A stretch of 12,746 bases of DNA from Solidesulfovibrio magneticus (GCA_002482565.1 DLGG01000106.1:1-12746); one strand, 5' to 3'; numbered from the stretch's first letter, positions 1-9,374 are shown. Translations and numbers: made by a program. The notes: generated from the letters alone by a model not told the origin.

Positions 1-1116
1 GCCGCCGCCGCCATTCTGGCCGGCCGGCCCGTGCCGCCCGAGGCCATGGCCGCAATCGCCCGTCTGGCCGCCGATCTGCGCCGCAGCGCCGGCCGCGACC
101 ACATCGCCGCCCTGAGCCATAGCGATGACGCCAGTCTGCGCCTGGACCTCGGCCTGGAAATCGAACAGCTCGACAACGACACGCTTTACCTCGAAGACGG
201 CCGCGAAGCCCTGCGAAAACGCCTGGGCAAACGCCGGCCCGGCCTCGGCGACGCCGTGCGGCGCGGCCTCAAGGCCATTGCCGGCGAGACCTTCAACACG
301 CTCATCTGCGACGCCGACGCCCTGTTCCGCCCGGCCGGCCATCGGCTGGCCACCAGCTTCCAGCCGGCCTGGAACGCCGTGGCCGCCGGCCGCTTCGCCA
401 TGGCCCGAAGCCGCCGCCCCGTGCTGTGGTCCGACGCGCCCCTGCCAAGCCTGCTCGCCCGCTCCGCCCTGCCGCCCCAAACCTTCGCCTACGCCGGGTC
501 GCTGGGCCGACAGTGGCAAGAAGCCGCCGGCGACCAGGGCCAGGCCGCCCTGTCCCAGGAAAAACACGACCTCACCCTAGCCATGGCCGAGCGCATCACC
601 AGCCTCATGGCCCCCTCGGACCGGCTGCCCTTCCTCTGGGTCGGCTCGGGCCTGCAACTGCGCCAGGGCGAAATCAGCATCGCCCGCCAGGACGCCGCCC
701 GCTCCATCGACGAAGACGACTCGCTCAGCCTGCTTGAACATATCCACGACGCCGTGGACGCCATCGACCCCCAGCGCCAACACTTCCGCGTCGATGACGA
801 CGGCTACGACGTCACCATCACTCCCACTTCGGCCAACCGCGACCTCTGGAACGATTTTTCCCCGGCCGAAGGACTGCGCTACATCAATCAGGCCCTGGAC
901 CTCGACCTGGCCACCGGTCCGCACCTCGTCTGCGCCGCCGGCTCGCCCGGCGTGGCCCTGCTGGCCGCTCTGGCCGCCCATACGCCCAACCTGCGGGCCA
1001 TCCTCGTCACCGACCGCGACGACCTCGCCGCCCGGGCCACCGAACTTTGCCGACACGTCGCCATCGTCCGCCACCCCGATACCGTGGCCTCGATTTTGTC
1101 GGCAGCTGCGCCGTAA
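1..1116 (+). CDS. HAD-phosphatase-like protein, C-terminal part; catalytic motifs degenerate (5' end outside window)
   Basis: The frame is open from base 1, so the gene starts upstream; the GTG at 31 is only the first in-frame start codon visible. About 371 residues are seen. The last third resembles trehalose-phosphatase or mannosyl-3-phosphoglycerate-phosphatase type HAD enzymes: NDFSPAEGL (bases 850-876) falls where these have F-D-K-G-x-G-L, and LVCAAGSPGVALL (about 925-963) where they have a G-D-x-x-x-D loop. LICDADALF (301-327) could be motif I (DxD). The Lys and the acidic loop residues are replaced, so phosphatase activity is doubtful. The first 40 residues could be the tail of a glycosyltransferase-family-20 (trehalose-phosphate synthase) domain, which would make this a fusion; that is a guess from memory. 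It converges on motB, separated by a hairpin-rich spacer. Coding is convincing, function uncertain. Confidence 0.5.
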   Translation, partial: AAAAILAGRPVPPEAMAAIARLAADLRRSAGRDHIAALSHSDDASLRLDLGLEIEQLDNDTLYLEDGREALRKRLGKRRPGLGDAVRRGLKAIAGETFNTLICDADALFRPAGHRLATSFQPAWNAVAAGRFAMARSRRPVLWSDAPLPSLLARSALPPQTFAYAGSLGRQWQEAAGDQGQAALSQEKHDLTLAMAERITSLMAPSDRLPFLWVGSGLQLRQGEISIARQDAARSIDEDDSLSLLEHIHDAVDAIDPQRQHFRVDDDGYDVTITPTSANRDLWNDFSPAEGLRYINQALDLDLATGPHLVCAAGSPGVALLAALAAHTPNLRAILVTDRDDLAARATELCRHVAIVRHPDTVASILSAAAP

Positions 1117-1123
1117 GGGCGGA

Positions 1124-1195
1124 GAGAGGGATGAGAGGGATACAAGGCAGAAGAGCGGGCTCTGCCCGCACCCGCCGGGGGCCTTAGGCCCCCGG
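1124..1195. repeat. REP-like intergenic element: tandem 9-mer plus two hairpins, possible two-way terminator
   Basis: Seen directly: GAGAGGGAT occurs twice in tandem (1124-1132 and 1133-1141). It is followed by an inverted repeat GCGGGC-TCT-GCCCGC (1155-1169) and a perfect 9-bp inverted repeat CCGGGGGCC-TTA-GGCCCCCGG (1175-1195). Paired hairpins with short loops and a trailing ACCCCC are typical of dispersed REP-type sequences in GC-rich proteobacteria, as I recall them. It lies between the ends of two convergent genes, where it could stop transcripts from both sides, but neither strand shows a T-run after the stem. Copy number elsewhere in the genome cannot be seen. Confidence 0.6.
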
Positions 1196-1246
1196 ACCCC
1201 CTTCATGGGCTGTGGTGGACGGGCGGGGGCGCGGGAGCGCTGGCGG

Positions 1247-2035
1247 CTAGGGTCCGTCCTGGGAGCGTTCGGACGGACGCATGTCGGGGCTGGTGTAGAA
1301 GAACTCGATGCGCCGGTTGCGGGATTTGTTTTCGGCCGAGGTGGGCGGCACCAGCGGCTGGCTGTCGGCCAGGCCCACGGCGCGCAGGCGGGTGGAGGGG
1401 ATGCCGGCTTTTTCGGACAGGTAGCGCACGGCGGCGGCGGCCCGGGCGGCCGAGAGTTCCCATTTGGAAGGGTAGGGGCCGGAGCCTTCGTCGTCGTCGG
1501 CGTGGCCGCGCACGGTGAGGTTGATTTTGAAATCGCGCAGGATTTTGGCCACGCCGTCCATGATCTTGGCGGCGGCCGGGGTGATCTCGGCCGAACCGGG
1601 TTTGAACATGACGGCGTTGTTGACCTGCATCAAAACGCCCGAGGAATCGTTGCTCACGCCCGAGTTGTTTTTGACGTTCTGGTCGGAGGTGATGAGCTCT
1701 TTGATGAGGATGGCGATTTCGTACTTGAGCTTGTTTTCCTGGGACAGCTTGAATTCCGGGCTGCCCTTGATGGCGTCGGGGCTGATGAAGGTGGGCACCT
1801 TTTCGAGGTTTTGCGTCTTTTCCTTGGACGGCACGTTCTTGTCCTGGAAGACCAGGGACAGTTCCTGCTTGGTCTGGGGCTTGAGCGAGACGACCAGCCA
1901 CAGGAGCAGGAAAAAGGCCATCATGGCCGTCACGAAGTCGGCGTAGGCCACCTTCCAGGAGCCGCCGTGGTGGCCGCCGTGATCGCCGTCGGACTCGCGG
2001 TAGATGATGACGGTTTTGCCGTCATTTTTTCCCAC
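1247..2035 (-). CDS. motB: Flagellar motor stator protein MotB
   Basis: MotB is the peptidoglycan-anchored half of the MotA4B2 stator that couples ion flow to flagellar rotation. The 262-residue product has a short cytoplasmic tail rich in His/Gly (HGGHHGG, 19-25), one membrane helix (about 30-51, YADFVTAMMAFFLLLWLVV) with the ion-binding Asp at residue 33 (Asp32 in E. coli), then a periplasmic OmpA-like domain with NNAVMFKPGSAEI, RGHADDDEG and a C-terminal SRNRRIEFF. The frame stays open upstream inside motA, but the likely start is GTG at 2035: GGAAGGGG lies six bases before it (2042-2049) and it gives normal MotB length. It overlaps the end of motA by 14 bp, which suggests translational coupling. 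The helix looks more like proton-type MotB than sodium-type PomB, which is only an inference. Confidence 0.95.
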   Translation of the reverse strand: MGKNDGKTVIIYRESDGDHGGHHGGSWKVAYADFVTAMMAFFLLLWLVVSLKPQTKQELSLVFQDKNVPSKEKTQNLEKVPTFISPDAIKGSPEFKLSQENKLKYEIAILIKELITSDQNVKNNSGVSNDSSGVLMQVNNAVMFKPGSAEITPAAAKIMDGVAKILRDFKINLTVRGHADDDEGSGPYPSKWELSAARAAAAVRYLSEKAGIPSTRLRAVGLADSQPLVPPTSAENKSRNRRIEFFYTSPDMRPSERSQDGP

Positions 2036-2876
2036 GCAGCGCCCCTTCCATGTCGTCCATGCTCGGCCGCACGTCTTCGGGGATGGCCCGGCGGCCCATT
2101 TCCACCGAGAGTAGCGGCGAGAAGCCGGAGTTGAAGGCGGCCAGCACTTCCTTGACCACGTGCAGCATGTGCTGCTGGGCCTTGGCCTGATATTCCAGGT
2201 TGGTGGCCATGGGGCCGACAAAGCCGTAGCTCATGAGGATGCCCAGAAACGTGCCGACCAGGGCGGCGCCGATGCTGTGGCCGAGCACCTCGGGCGGCTC
2301 GTTGATCTTGCCCATGGTGAGCACGATGCCGAGCACGGCGGCCACGATGCCAAGGCCGGGCAGGGCGTCGGCGATCTTGGTGACGGCCCCGGGGGCGATC
2401 ATGGCGTGGTGGTGCATGGTGGCGATGTCGGTGCGCATGAGGTCGTCGTAGCGGTGGGCGTCGATGCCTTCGGAGAGCAGGCATTTGATGTTGTCGCAGA
2501 TGAAGTGGGCCACTTGCTTGTTTTTGGCGATGGCCGGGTATTTGTTCAGCGTGGCCGACTGTTCGGGCTTGGAGACGTGGGGCTCCAGGGCGACGATGCC
2601 GTCGCGGCGGGCGATATTGATGAGTTCGAACAGCAGGGTGAGCAGGTCCTGGTAATCGCCGGCCGAGGCTTCCTTGCCGGTAAAGACATGGAAGACGTGC
2701 TTGATGGTGCCGACGGCGACGGACTTGGGCGAGGAGATGAGGAAGGCTCCTACAGCCGCGCCGCCGATGATGAGGAGTTCGGTCGGCTGCCACAGCACGC
2801 CCAAGTGGCCGCCGTGAAGCGTGTAGCCGCCGAAAACGCAGGCAAAGACCAGCACTATGCCGATAATCGCGAACAT
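2022..2876 (-). CDS. motA: Flagellar motor stator protein MotA
   Basis: MotA is the ion-channel and torque-generating subunit of the stator in the inner membrane. The 284-residue length is normal. There are four hydrophobic segments: residues about 1-20, 33-50, 167-187 (ADALPGLGIVAAVLGIVL) and 203-222 (GAALVGTFLGILMSYGFVGP). The prolines at the ends of helices 3 and 4, equivalent to Pro173 and Pro222 of E. coli, are present. The cytoplasmic loop carries INIARRDGIVALEPHV, the charged stretch that touches FliG. The C-terminus (RPSMDDMEGA) is as in the family. The ATG at 2876 begins at the first membrane helix, but the Shine-Dalgarno before it is poor, and a run of overlapping hairpins lies just upstream. 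motA and motB form a two-gene unit downstream of secA. Confidence 0.96.
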   Translation of the reverse strand: MFAIIGIVLVFACVFGGYTLHGGHLGVLWQPTELLIIGGAAVGAFLISSPKSVAVGTIKHVFHVFTGKEASAGDYQDLLTLLFELINIARRDGIVALEPHVSKPEQSATLNKYPAIAKNKQVAHFICDNIKCLLSEGIDAHRYDDLMRTDIATMHHHAMIAPGAVTKIADALPGLGIVAAVLGIVLTMGKINEPPEVLGHSIGAALVGTFLGILMSYGFVGPMATNLEYQAKAQQHMLHVVKEVLAAFNSGFSPLLSVEMGRRAIPEDVRPSMDDMEGALRGKK

Positions 2877-2890
2877 GGTTTACCGTCAGG

Positions 2891-2939
2891 GGCGTGCGCG
2901 GGCACGCCGATTCGTCGGCAGGCGGGGACGGCCCTGCCG
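2891..2939 (-). other. Three overlapping inverted repeats in the motA leader
   Basis: Three stem-loops follow one another and share arms. GGCGTGC-GCGG-GCACGCC (2891-2908) has a 7-bp stem, GCCGA-TTCG-TCGGC (2906-2919) a 5-bp stem, and CGGCAGG (2916-2922) pairs with CCTGCCG (2933-2939). The middle one cannot form with either neighbour, while the two outer ones can coexist. The last lies 14 bases before the motA start, which itself has no clear Shine-Dalgarno. This could be a leader that controls motA translation. GC-rich DNA makes chance hairpins common, so the function is not established. Confidence 0.4.
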
Positions 2940-2985
2940 GTGGTGTCTGGGAATAACGCCTGGGGCGCGGTTTCCTCTGGTGTAG

Positions 2986-3040
2986 AAAAAACCGGCCGGG
3001 CGGGCAAGGGGGGCGACCCGCCGCAGCGGCCCGCCCCCCT
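2986..3040 (-). terminator. Putative terminator after secA
   Basis: On the minus strand, 12 bases after the secA stop, AGGGGGGCG and CGCCCCCCT form a 9-bp stem (arms at 3032-3040 and 3007-3015) around a 16-base loop that has its own small pairing. A second short palindrome, CCGGCCGG (2992-2999), leads straight into six T residues (2986-2991). The T-run is 15 bases beyond the main stem, so the strict terminator might be the second, weaker hairpin. It would separate the secA and motAB transcripts. Confidence 0.55.
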
Positions 3041-3052
3041 GATTGCGACGCG

Positions 3053-5569
<2,517 letters not shown>

Positions 5570-5591
5570 GACAGGGACTCCTTTATGGATG

Positions 5592-5614
5592 CGGGGCGAT
5601 GGGAAAAGGCCCCG
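5592..5614 (-). other. Hairpin in the secA leader
   Basis: CGGGGC (5592-5597) and GCCCCG (5609-5614) can pair over an 11-base loop on the secA transcript, ending 22 bases before the start codon and just upstream of the AAAGGAG ribosome binding site. A run of T (minus strand ATTTTT) precedes rather than follows it, so it is not a terminator for secA-direction transcription. It may influence translation start; no SecM-like leader peptide with its own ribosome binding site was seen in the short secA leader. Confidence 0.3.
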
Positions 5615-5647
5615 AAAAATAGTCGTAAAGGCCGGTTAGCCGCGTCC

Positions 5648-5675
5648 CTTAAAAAATACGTGCGTATTTTTTAAG
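5648..5675. terminator. AT-rich perfect inverted repeat between glcF and secA (terminator or operator)
   Basis: CTTAAAAAATACG (5648-5660) and CGTATTTTTTAAG (5663-5675) are exact 13-base inverted repeats separated by TG. The element is 63 bases after the glcF stop and 78 bases before the secA start. It stands out because the rest of the window is very GC-rich. As RNA it gives a long A-U stem with a U-run in the 3' arm, suiting a bidirectional rho-independent terminator for the glcF side. As DNA its near-perfect dyad could equally be a binding site for a dimeric regulator near the secA promoter. Confidence 0.55.
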
Positions 5676-5738
5676 AAAAACAAATGGTTTTAGGGTGTTG
5701 TCGGCAAGGCGACATCTGCTTTCCCGCAGGGCGCGACA

Positions 5739-6926
5739 TTAGCCGATGGTTTCCAGCCAGTGGCCGACTCCCACCCCGTCCGGGGCGGCGGCGCGCAGCT
5801 GGGTGACGCAGCCCGAGCAGCCGGTGACGATCTGCTCGCCGGGCTTGGGGGCGTAGACGGCCAGGGCGTTTTTCGCCACGGCCTCGGACAGGTCGGGATG
5901 GGTGAGCTTGGTCAGCCCCCCGAAGCCGCAGCAGGGGGTTTCGTTTTCCCGGAAAACGAGGCGCTGGCCCATGATGCGGCGCAAAAGCGAAAGGTCCTGG
6001 TTGCCGCCGGCTCCGTGGCAGGGGCGGTGGTAGCGCACGGCCGGGGGCGCGGCCTGGCCGATCTCGAAAGTGGTGTCGCCCAGCAGTTCGGCCAGGGAGA
6101 CGAGGTTGTCGCGCCACGGCCCGAGTTCGTCCATGGCCAGTCCCAGGTCCTTGCGGGCGTAGGCCCGCAGCCCGCAGCGGCAGGTGGCGCAAAAAACCAC
6201 CATGAGCGGCCGGCCGGCCCGACGCCAGGCCTCGATGTTCTGCTGCTGCATGGCGGCCTGGGCCTGGGGCGCGCCGGCGTGGCCCAGGGTGCAGCCGCAG
6301 CAGGTGAATCCCGGATCGGGCAGGACCTCGACGCCCAGGCCCTCCAGGAGCCGGGCGGCCTCGGCCTTCCAGCGCGGGTTGGCGTGCTCAGCCACGCAGC
6401 CGGCGAAGATGACGGCCTTTTGGCCGGCCTGGCGCGTGTCGAAAGTCTTGGGGAACAGCCAGGGGGCCGGGGCCTTGCCCGCGCCAAGGGCGGCCAGGGC
6501 GTCGCGGGCCCGGGACACGGCCGCGATGGGGATGTTGCCGGGCAGCAGTTTGCCCAGCGCCATGGCCAGGGGCCAGGCCAGCCCGGCCCGCTCGACCCAC
6601 AGCTTCCACAGCATGCCGGCAAAACCGGGATGGGCGGCGCGGATTTCGGCCACCAGATCCGGGCCGCAAAGCCCCAGCGGGCAGGCGTCCTCGCAGCGGC
6701 CGCAGGACAGGCAGGCGGTGGTCAGCATCTCGGCGGCCTTGGCCGACAGCTCGGCCCGGCCTTCGCCCACGGCCTTGGCCAGGAAGAATTTGGCCCGGGG
6801 GGAAAGCTCCTCGCGGCCGGTGGCCGTGAAAAGCGGGCACACGGGCAGGCAGCGGCCGCACAGGATGCAGGTCGGGCGGCGGCCCTGGCCGTGGAGGCAG
6901 TGGACGGGGGTAAGTTCCGTGGACAC
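5739..6926 (-). CDS. glcF: Iron-sulfur subunit of glycolate oxidase / D-lactate dehydrogenase (GlcF type)
   Basis: This subunit takes electrons from the FAD subunit GlcD and passes them on, probably toward membrane quinone. The 395-residue product has two 4Fe-4S ferredoxin motifs, CILCGRCLPVCP (20-31) and CLSCGRCEDACP (72-83). Two CCG domains follow, of the kind shared with GlpC, HdrB and LldE: one with FAGC, TCCGCTLGHAG and FCATC, and one with YHRPCH, PCCGFGG and GCSGC. All expected cysteines are present. The start is taken as GTG at 6926, two bases after the glcD stop, since the open frame further upstream lies inside glcD; its Shine-Dalgarno is weak, so coupling to glcD is likely. No GlcE is present, unlike the E. 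coli GlcDEF set. The substrate (glycolate, D-lactate or another 2-hydroxyacid) cannot be fixed from sequence. Confidence 0.92.
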   Translation of the reverse strand: MSTELTPVHCLHGQGRRPTCILCGRCLPVCPLFTATGREELSPRAKFFLAKAVGEGRAELSAKAAEMLTTACLSCGRCEDACPLGLCGPDLVAEIRAAHPGFAGMLWKLWVERAGLAWPLAMALGKLLPGNIPIAAVSRARDALAALGAGKAPAPWLFPKTFDTRQAGQKAVIFAGCVAEHANPRWKAEAARLLEGLGVEVLPDPGFTCCGCTLGHAGAPQAQAAMQQQNIEAWRRAGRPLMVVFCATCRCGLRAYARKDLGLAMDELGPWRDNLVSLAELLGDTTFEIGQAAPPAVRYHRPCHGAGGNQDLSLLRRIMGQRLVFRENETPCCGFGGLTKLTHPDLSEAVAKNALAVYAPKPGEQIVTGCSGCVTQLRAAAPDGVGVGHWLETIG

Positions 6927-6928
6927 GT

Positions 6929-8317
6929 CTAGTAGGCCTTGCCGGGGTTCATGATGCCGTAGGGGTCGAAGGCGGCCTTGATCCGGGCCATGAGCCCGCG
7001 CTCGACGGGGGAAAGCTGGCGGTCGAGGAAGGGCAGTTTGGACAGCCCCACGCCATGCTCGCCGGACAGGGTGCCGCCCAGGGACAGGGCCAGGGACAGG
7101 ATGCGTTCCCGGGCGGCCTCGGCCTTGGCGCGCTCGTCGGCGTTGGCGGCGTCGTGCATGATGTTGACGTGGAGGTTGCCGTCGCCCACGTGGCCGAAAA
7201 GGAGAATCTTGAGCGAAAGTTCGTCGGCAACGGACCGGATGCCGGCGGCGGCGGCCCGAAGCTTGCCGCGCGGCACGGTGACGTCGTCGCTGATCTTGTC
7301 CGGGGCGGCCTTGAAGGAGGCCGGGTTGAGCAGCCGGCGCGGCTCCCAGACGGCTTCCTCGTCCTGGGGCGTGGCGGCCCGGCGGCTCCAGACCGGCCCG
7401 GCCGGCTTTGTTGCGGCTTCGAGCAGGGCCAGGTCGGCGGCCACGGCCTCGGGCGAGCCGTCCAGGCGGATGAGAAGGGCCGCGCCGGCCGTGTCGGGCC
7501 AGGGCACGGGGCTGATGGCGGCCACGGCGACCATGGCCTCCCGGGCCATGAATTCCAGGGCGGCGGGCAGGATGCCGGCCCGAAACACGTCCCCGGCGGC
7601 GGTAAGCGCCGCGTCCACGTCGGCAAAGGCCAGGGCCAGGGTGGCCGTGGCGGCGGGCAGGGGCAGGAGCTTGACCGTCAGCTCGGTGATGATCCCCAGC
7701 GTCCCTTCGGAGCCGCAAAAAAGGCGCGTGAGGTCCAGGCCCACGACGTTTTTATGGGTGCGCCGGCCGCAGTGGACGACCTCGCCGCCGGGCAGCACGG
7801 CGGTCAGTCCCAGCACGTGGTCGCGGGTGACGCCGTACTTGACGGCCCGCATGCCGCCGGCGCAGGTGGCCACGTTGCCGCCCACGGTGGAAAATTTCAC
7901 GCTGGCCGGGTCCGGGGCGTAGAACAGGCGCTTCCCGGCCGCCTCGGCCTGGAGATCGACCGTGACCACGCCGGGTTCGACCACGGCCACGAAGTCGTCG
8001 GCGTCGATGTCCTTGATGCGGTTTAGCCGCGCCGCGGAGACGACGACGCCGCCGGCCACCGGGGTGCAGTCGCCCACGGTGTTGGTGCCCCGGCCGCGCG
8101 GCAGCACAGGCAGGCGATGCTCCTGGGCCAGGGCCAGAAGCGCCCGGACCTGTTCCAGGTTGCCCGGGCGCACCACGGCCGAGGGCAGGGCGTGGCGGCG
8201 CGAGGCGTCGGCACCGTAGACGAACATCTCTTCCGGGGTGAACACGGCGGCGTCGCCGGGGAAGATCTTTTCCAGGGCGCGGCGGACGTCGGCGGGCAGG
8301 GGCGGGGTGGGGCGCAT
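6929..8317 (-). CDS. glcD: FAD-linked 2-hydroxyacid dehydrogenase (GlcD / D-lactate dehydrogenase type)
   Basis: This is the flavoprotein that oxidises a 2-hydroxyacid such as glycolate or D-lactate to the 2-oxoacid. The 462-residue length is normal. The N-terminal FAD-binding PCMH domain spans about 45-220, with PRGRGTNTVGDC (73-84), TVGGNVATCAGGMRAVKYGV (144-163) and FCGSEGTLGI (200-209). The C-terminal cap domain carries DDVTVPRGKL, GHVGDGNLHVNI (376-387) and SGEHGVGLSK (418-427), the His-containing motifs of the family, and ends MNPGKAY. It begins at an ATG five bases after the stop of the small exported protein and is followed at once by glcF, so the three are probably one transcript. 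In sulfate reducers such a pair would let lactate enter as pyruvate, though this copy is not beside a lactate permease in view. Confidence 0.93.
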   Translation of the reverse strand: MRPTPPLPADVRRALEKIFPGDAAVFTPEEMFVYGADASRRHALPSAVVRPGNLEQVRALLALAQEHRLPVLPRGRGTNTVGDCTPVAGGVVVSAARLNRIKDIDADDFVAVVEPGVVTVDLQAEAAGKRLFYAPDPASVKFSTVGGNVATCAGGMRAVKYGVTRDHVLGLTAVLPGGEVVHCGRRTHKNVVGLDLTRLFCGSEGTLGIITELTVKLLPLPAATATLALAFADVDAALTAAGDVFRAGILPAALEFMAREAMVAVAAISPVPWPDTAGAALLIRLDGSPEAVAADLALLEAATKPAGPVWSRRAATPQDEEAVWEPRRLLNPASFKAAPDKISDDVTVPRGKLRAAAAGIRSVADELSLKILLFGHVGDGNLHVNIMHDAANADERAKAEAARERILSLALSLGGTLSGEHGVGLSKLPFLDRQLSPVERGLMARIKAAFDPYGIMNPGKAY

Positions 8318-8321
8318 GGGA

Positions 8322-8831
8322 TCAGTCGGCCTCGGCGGTCCAGGTCATGGTGTCCACGAGACCGGCCGCGTCGAAGGTGAAGGAGACTTCGTTGTAGCCG
8401 CTGACGTCCGCATAGCGCCAGACGTTGCCCTCGACCTCCTCGGGCTGCCCCAGGGCGATGGCCAGGCGTTCCCGGGGGATGCCCCGGCACACGCCCCGGG
8501 CAAAGCAGCCGGGCGCGGCGAAGATGCGGATCTGGTGGAAAAACTGCCGCTGGCCCTCTTCCATGCTGTACAGCGACACGACCAGGCCGTCATAGGTGAG
8601 GGTGATGATTTCGTAGGGCGTGGCGTCGTAGGGATTGCTGAAAGGCACGGCCTGGCGCTGCCGGGGCGAACCGAGCTTTTTGACGACGTCGGCTTCGGTC
8701 GGCCCGTACAGGGCGGCGGTCTCGTCGAGAAACGCCTCCAGGCGCTCGTCGGCCTCGGCGGCGGCGCAGGGTTGGGCGGCCAGCAGGAACATGGCCGTAA
8801 GCGTCAGGAAAAAATTGCGGAATCGACCCAT
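8322..8831 (-). CDS. Small exported protein with two BamE/SmpA-like repeats
   Basis: This protein of 169 residues has a clear signal peptide: basic MGRFRNFF, a hydrophobic core LTLTAMFLLAA, and a likely signal peptidase I site at CAAAEA. The mature part holds two similar units. The first has VVKKLGSPRQRQ and then YEIITLTYDGLVVSLYSME; the second has LAIALGQPEEVEGNVWRYA and then VSFTFDAAGLVDTMTW. The pattern L-G-x-P followed by a strand, a D-x-x-G turn and another strand is that of BamE/SmpA and related fold members. Two cysteines (PGCFARGVC) could form a disulfide. The ATG at 8831 has AAGGA eight bases upstream; a TTG three bases earlier is the alternative. It sits between smpB and glcD. Function unknown; a periplasmic role is inferred from the signal peptide. 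Confidence 0.8.
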   Translation of the reverse strand: MGRFRNFFLTLTAMFLLAAQPCAAAEADERLEAFLDETAALYGPTEADVVKKLGSPRQRQAVPFSNPYDATPYEIITLTYDGLVVSLYSMEEGQRQFFHQIRIFAAPGCFARGVCRGIPRERLAIALGQPEEVEGNVWRYADVSGYNEVSFTFDAAGLVDTMTWTAEAD

Positions 8832-8876
8832 CAAAGCGTTCCTTGCAGCGGTTGTGTCCTGTCCGGCCTGGGCCGG

Positions 8877-9341
8877 TTAATGCCGCGCCAGTTCCCGGGC
8901 GGCGTCGCGGTCGAGGTCGCGGGACTTGAGGTCGTCGCGGCGGTCAAAGACCTTCTTGCCGCGCGCCAGGGCGATCTCGACCTTGGCCCGGCCGTTTTTG
9001 AAATACACCCGCACCGGGACCACGGTCAGCCCTTTTTGTTCCACCTTGACGCGCATGGCGTGTATTTCCGCCGCATGGAGCAGGAGCTTTCGCGGCCGCT
9101 CGGGTTCGTGGCCGGCGTAGCCGGCGTTTTCGTAAGGCGCGATGTGCACGCCGATCATAAACGCCTCGCCGTCCTGAAACTTCACGTAGCCGTCCTTGAA
9201 GCTGATGCGCCCCAGGCGAAGGGACTTCACCTCGGACCCCATAAGCACCAGACCGGCCTCGTATTTTTCCAGGAATTCGTAGAGGTGGCGGGCTTTTTTA
9301 TTGAGGGCGACAAGCTTCTCGCCCGATTCTTTCGCAGCCAT
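8877..9341 (-). CDS. smpB: SsrA-binding protein SmpB
   Basis: SmpB binds tmRNA (SsrA) and delivers it to stalled ribosomes in trans-translation, freeing the ribosome and tagging the incomplete protein for breakdown. The 154-residue product has the usual start with ALNKKARHLYEF, then GLVLMGSEVKSLRLGRISFKD, the beta-barrel core with HIAPYENAGY and RPRKLLLHAAEI, and a basic tail ARGKKVFDRRDDLKSRDLDR that folds into the decoding centre. The ATG at 9341 has AAAGGA four bases upstream. A candidate promoter and a strong hairpin lie between it and ptsI. The tmRNA gene itself is not in the window. It is likely the first gene of a transcript running through the small exported protein to glcDF. Confidence 0.98.
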   Translation of the reverse strand: MAAKESGEKLVALNKKARHLYEFLEKYEAGLVLMGSEVKSLRLGRISFKDGYVKFQDGEAFMIGVHIAPYENAGYAGHEPERPRKLLLHAAEIHAMRVKVEQKGLTVVPVRVYFKNGRAKVEIALARGKKVFDRRDDLKSRDLDRDAARELARH

Positions 9342-9374
9342 GGCGTCCTTTGGCAGGCTTTCCGGCCGCTGTTT

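Noticed and set aside
1..12. GCC triplet run at the left edge
   Set aside because: Four codons for Ala in an open coding frame; too short to be a meaningful repeat.
734..2134. 466-codon open frame on the + strand running from the first gene across the spacer and antisense to motB
   Set aside because: It overlaps two well-supported genes in other frames, its protein is low in complexity and matches nothing, and such frames are expected in GC-rich DNA.
2036..2221. Longer motB start inside motA
   Set aside because: The extra N-terminus is the out-of-frame reading of conserved motA sequence, and a good ribosome binding site precedes the GTG at 2035.
2877..2985. Sigma28 or sigma54 promoter for motA
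   Set aside because: GCCGACGA on the minus strand vaguely recalls the sigma28 -10 box, but no TAAA box lies at the right distance; no GG-N10-GC sigma54 pattern of quality was seen.
5570..5740. Specific sigma70 promoter for secA
   Set aside because: Several T-rich stretches could be a -10 box, but no pair of boxes had acceptable spacing and match.
6927..7718. Upstream extension of the glcF frame into glcD
   Set aside because: The translated extension is Arg/Pro/Gly-rich and unlike GlcF; the gene most likely begins at the GTG two bases after the glcD stop.
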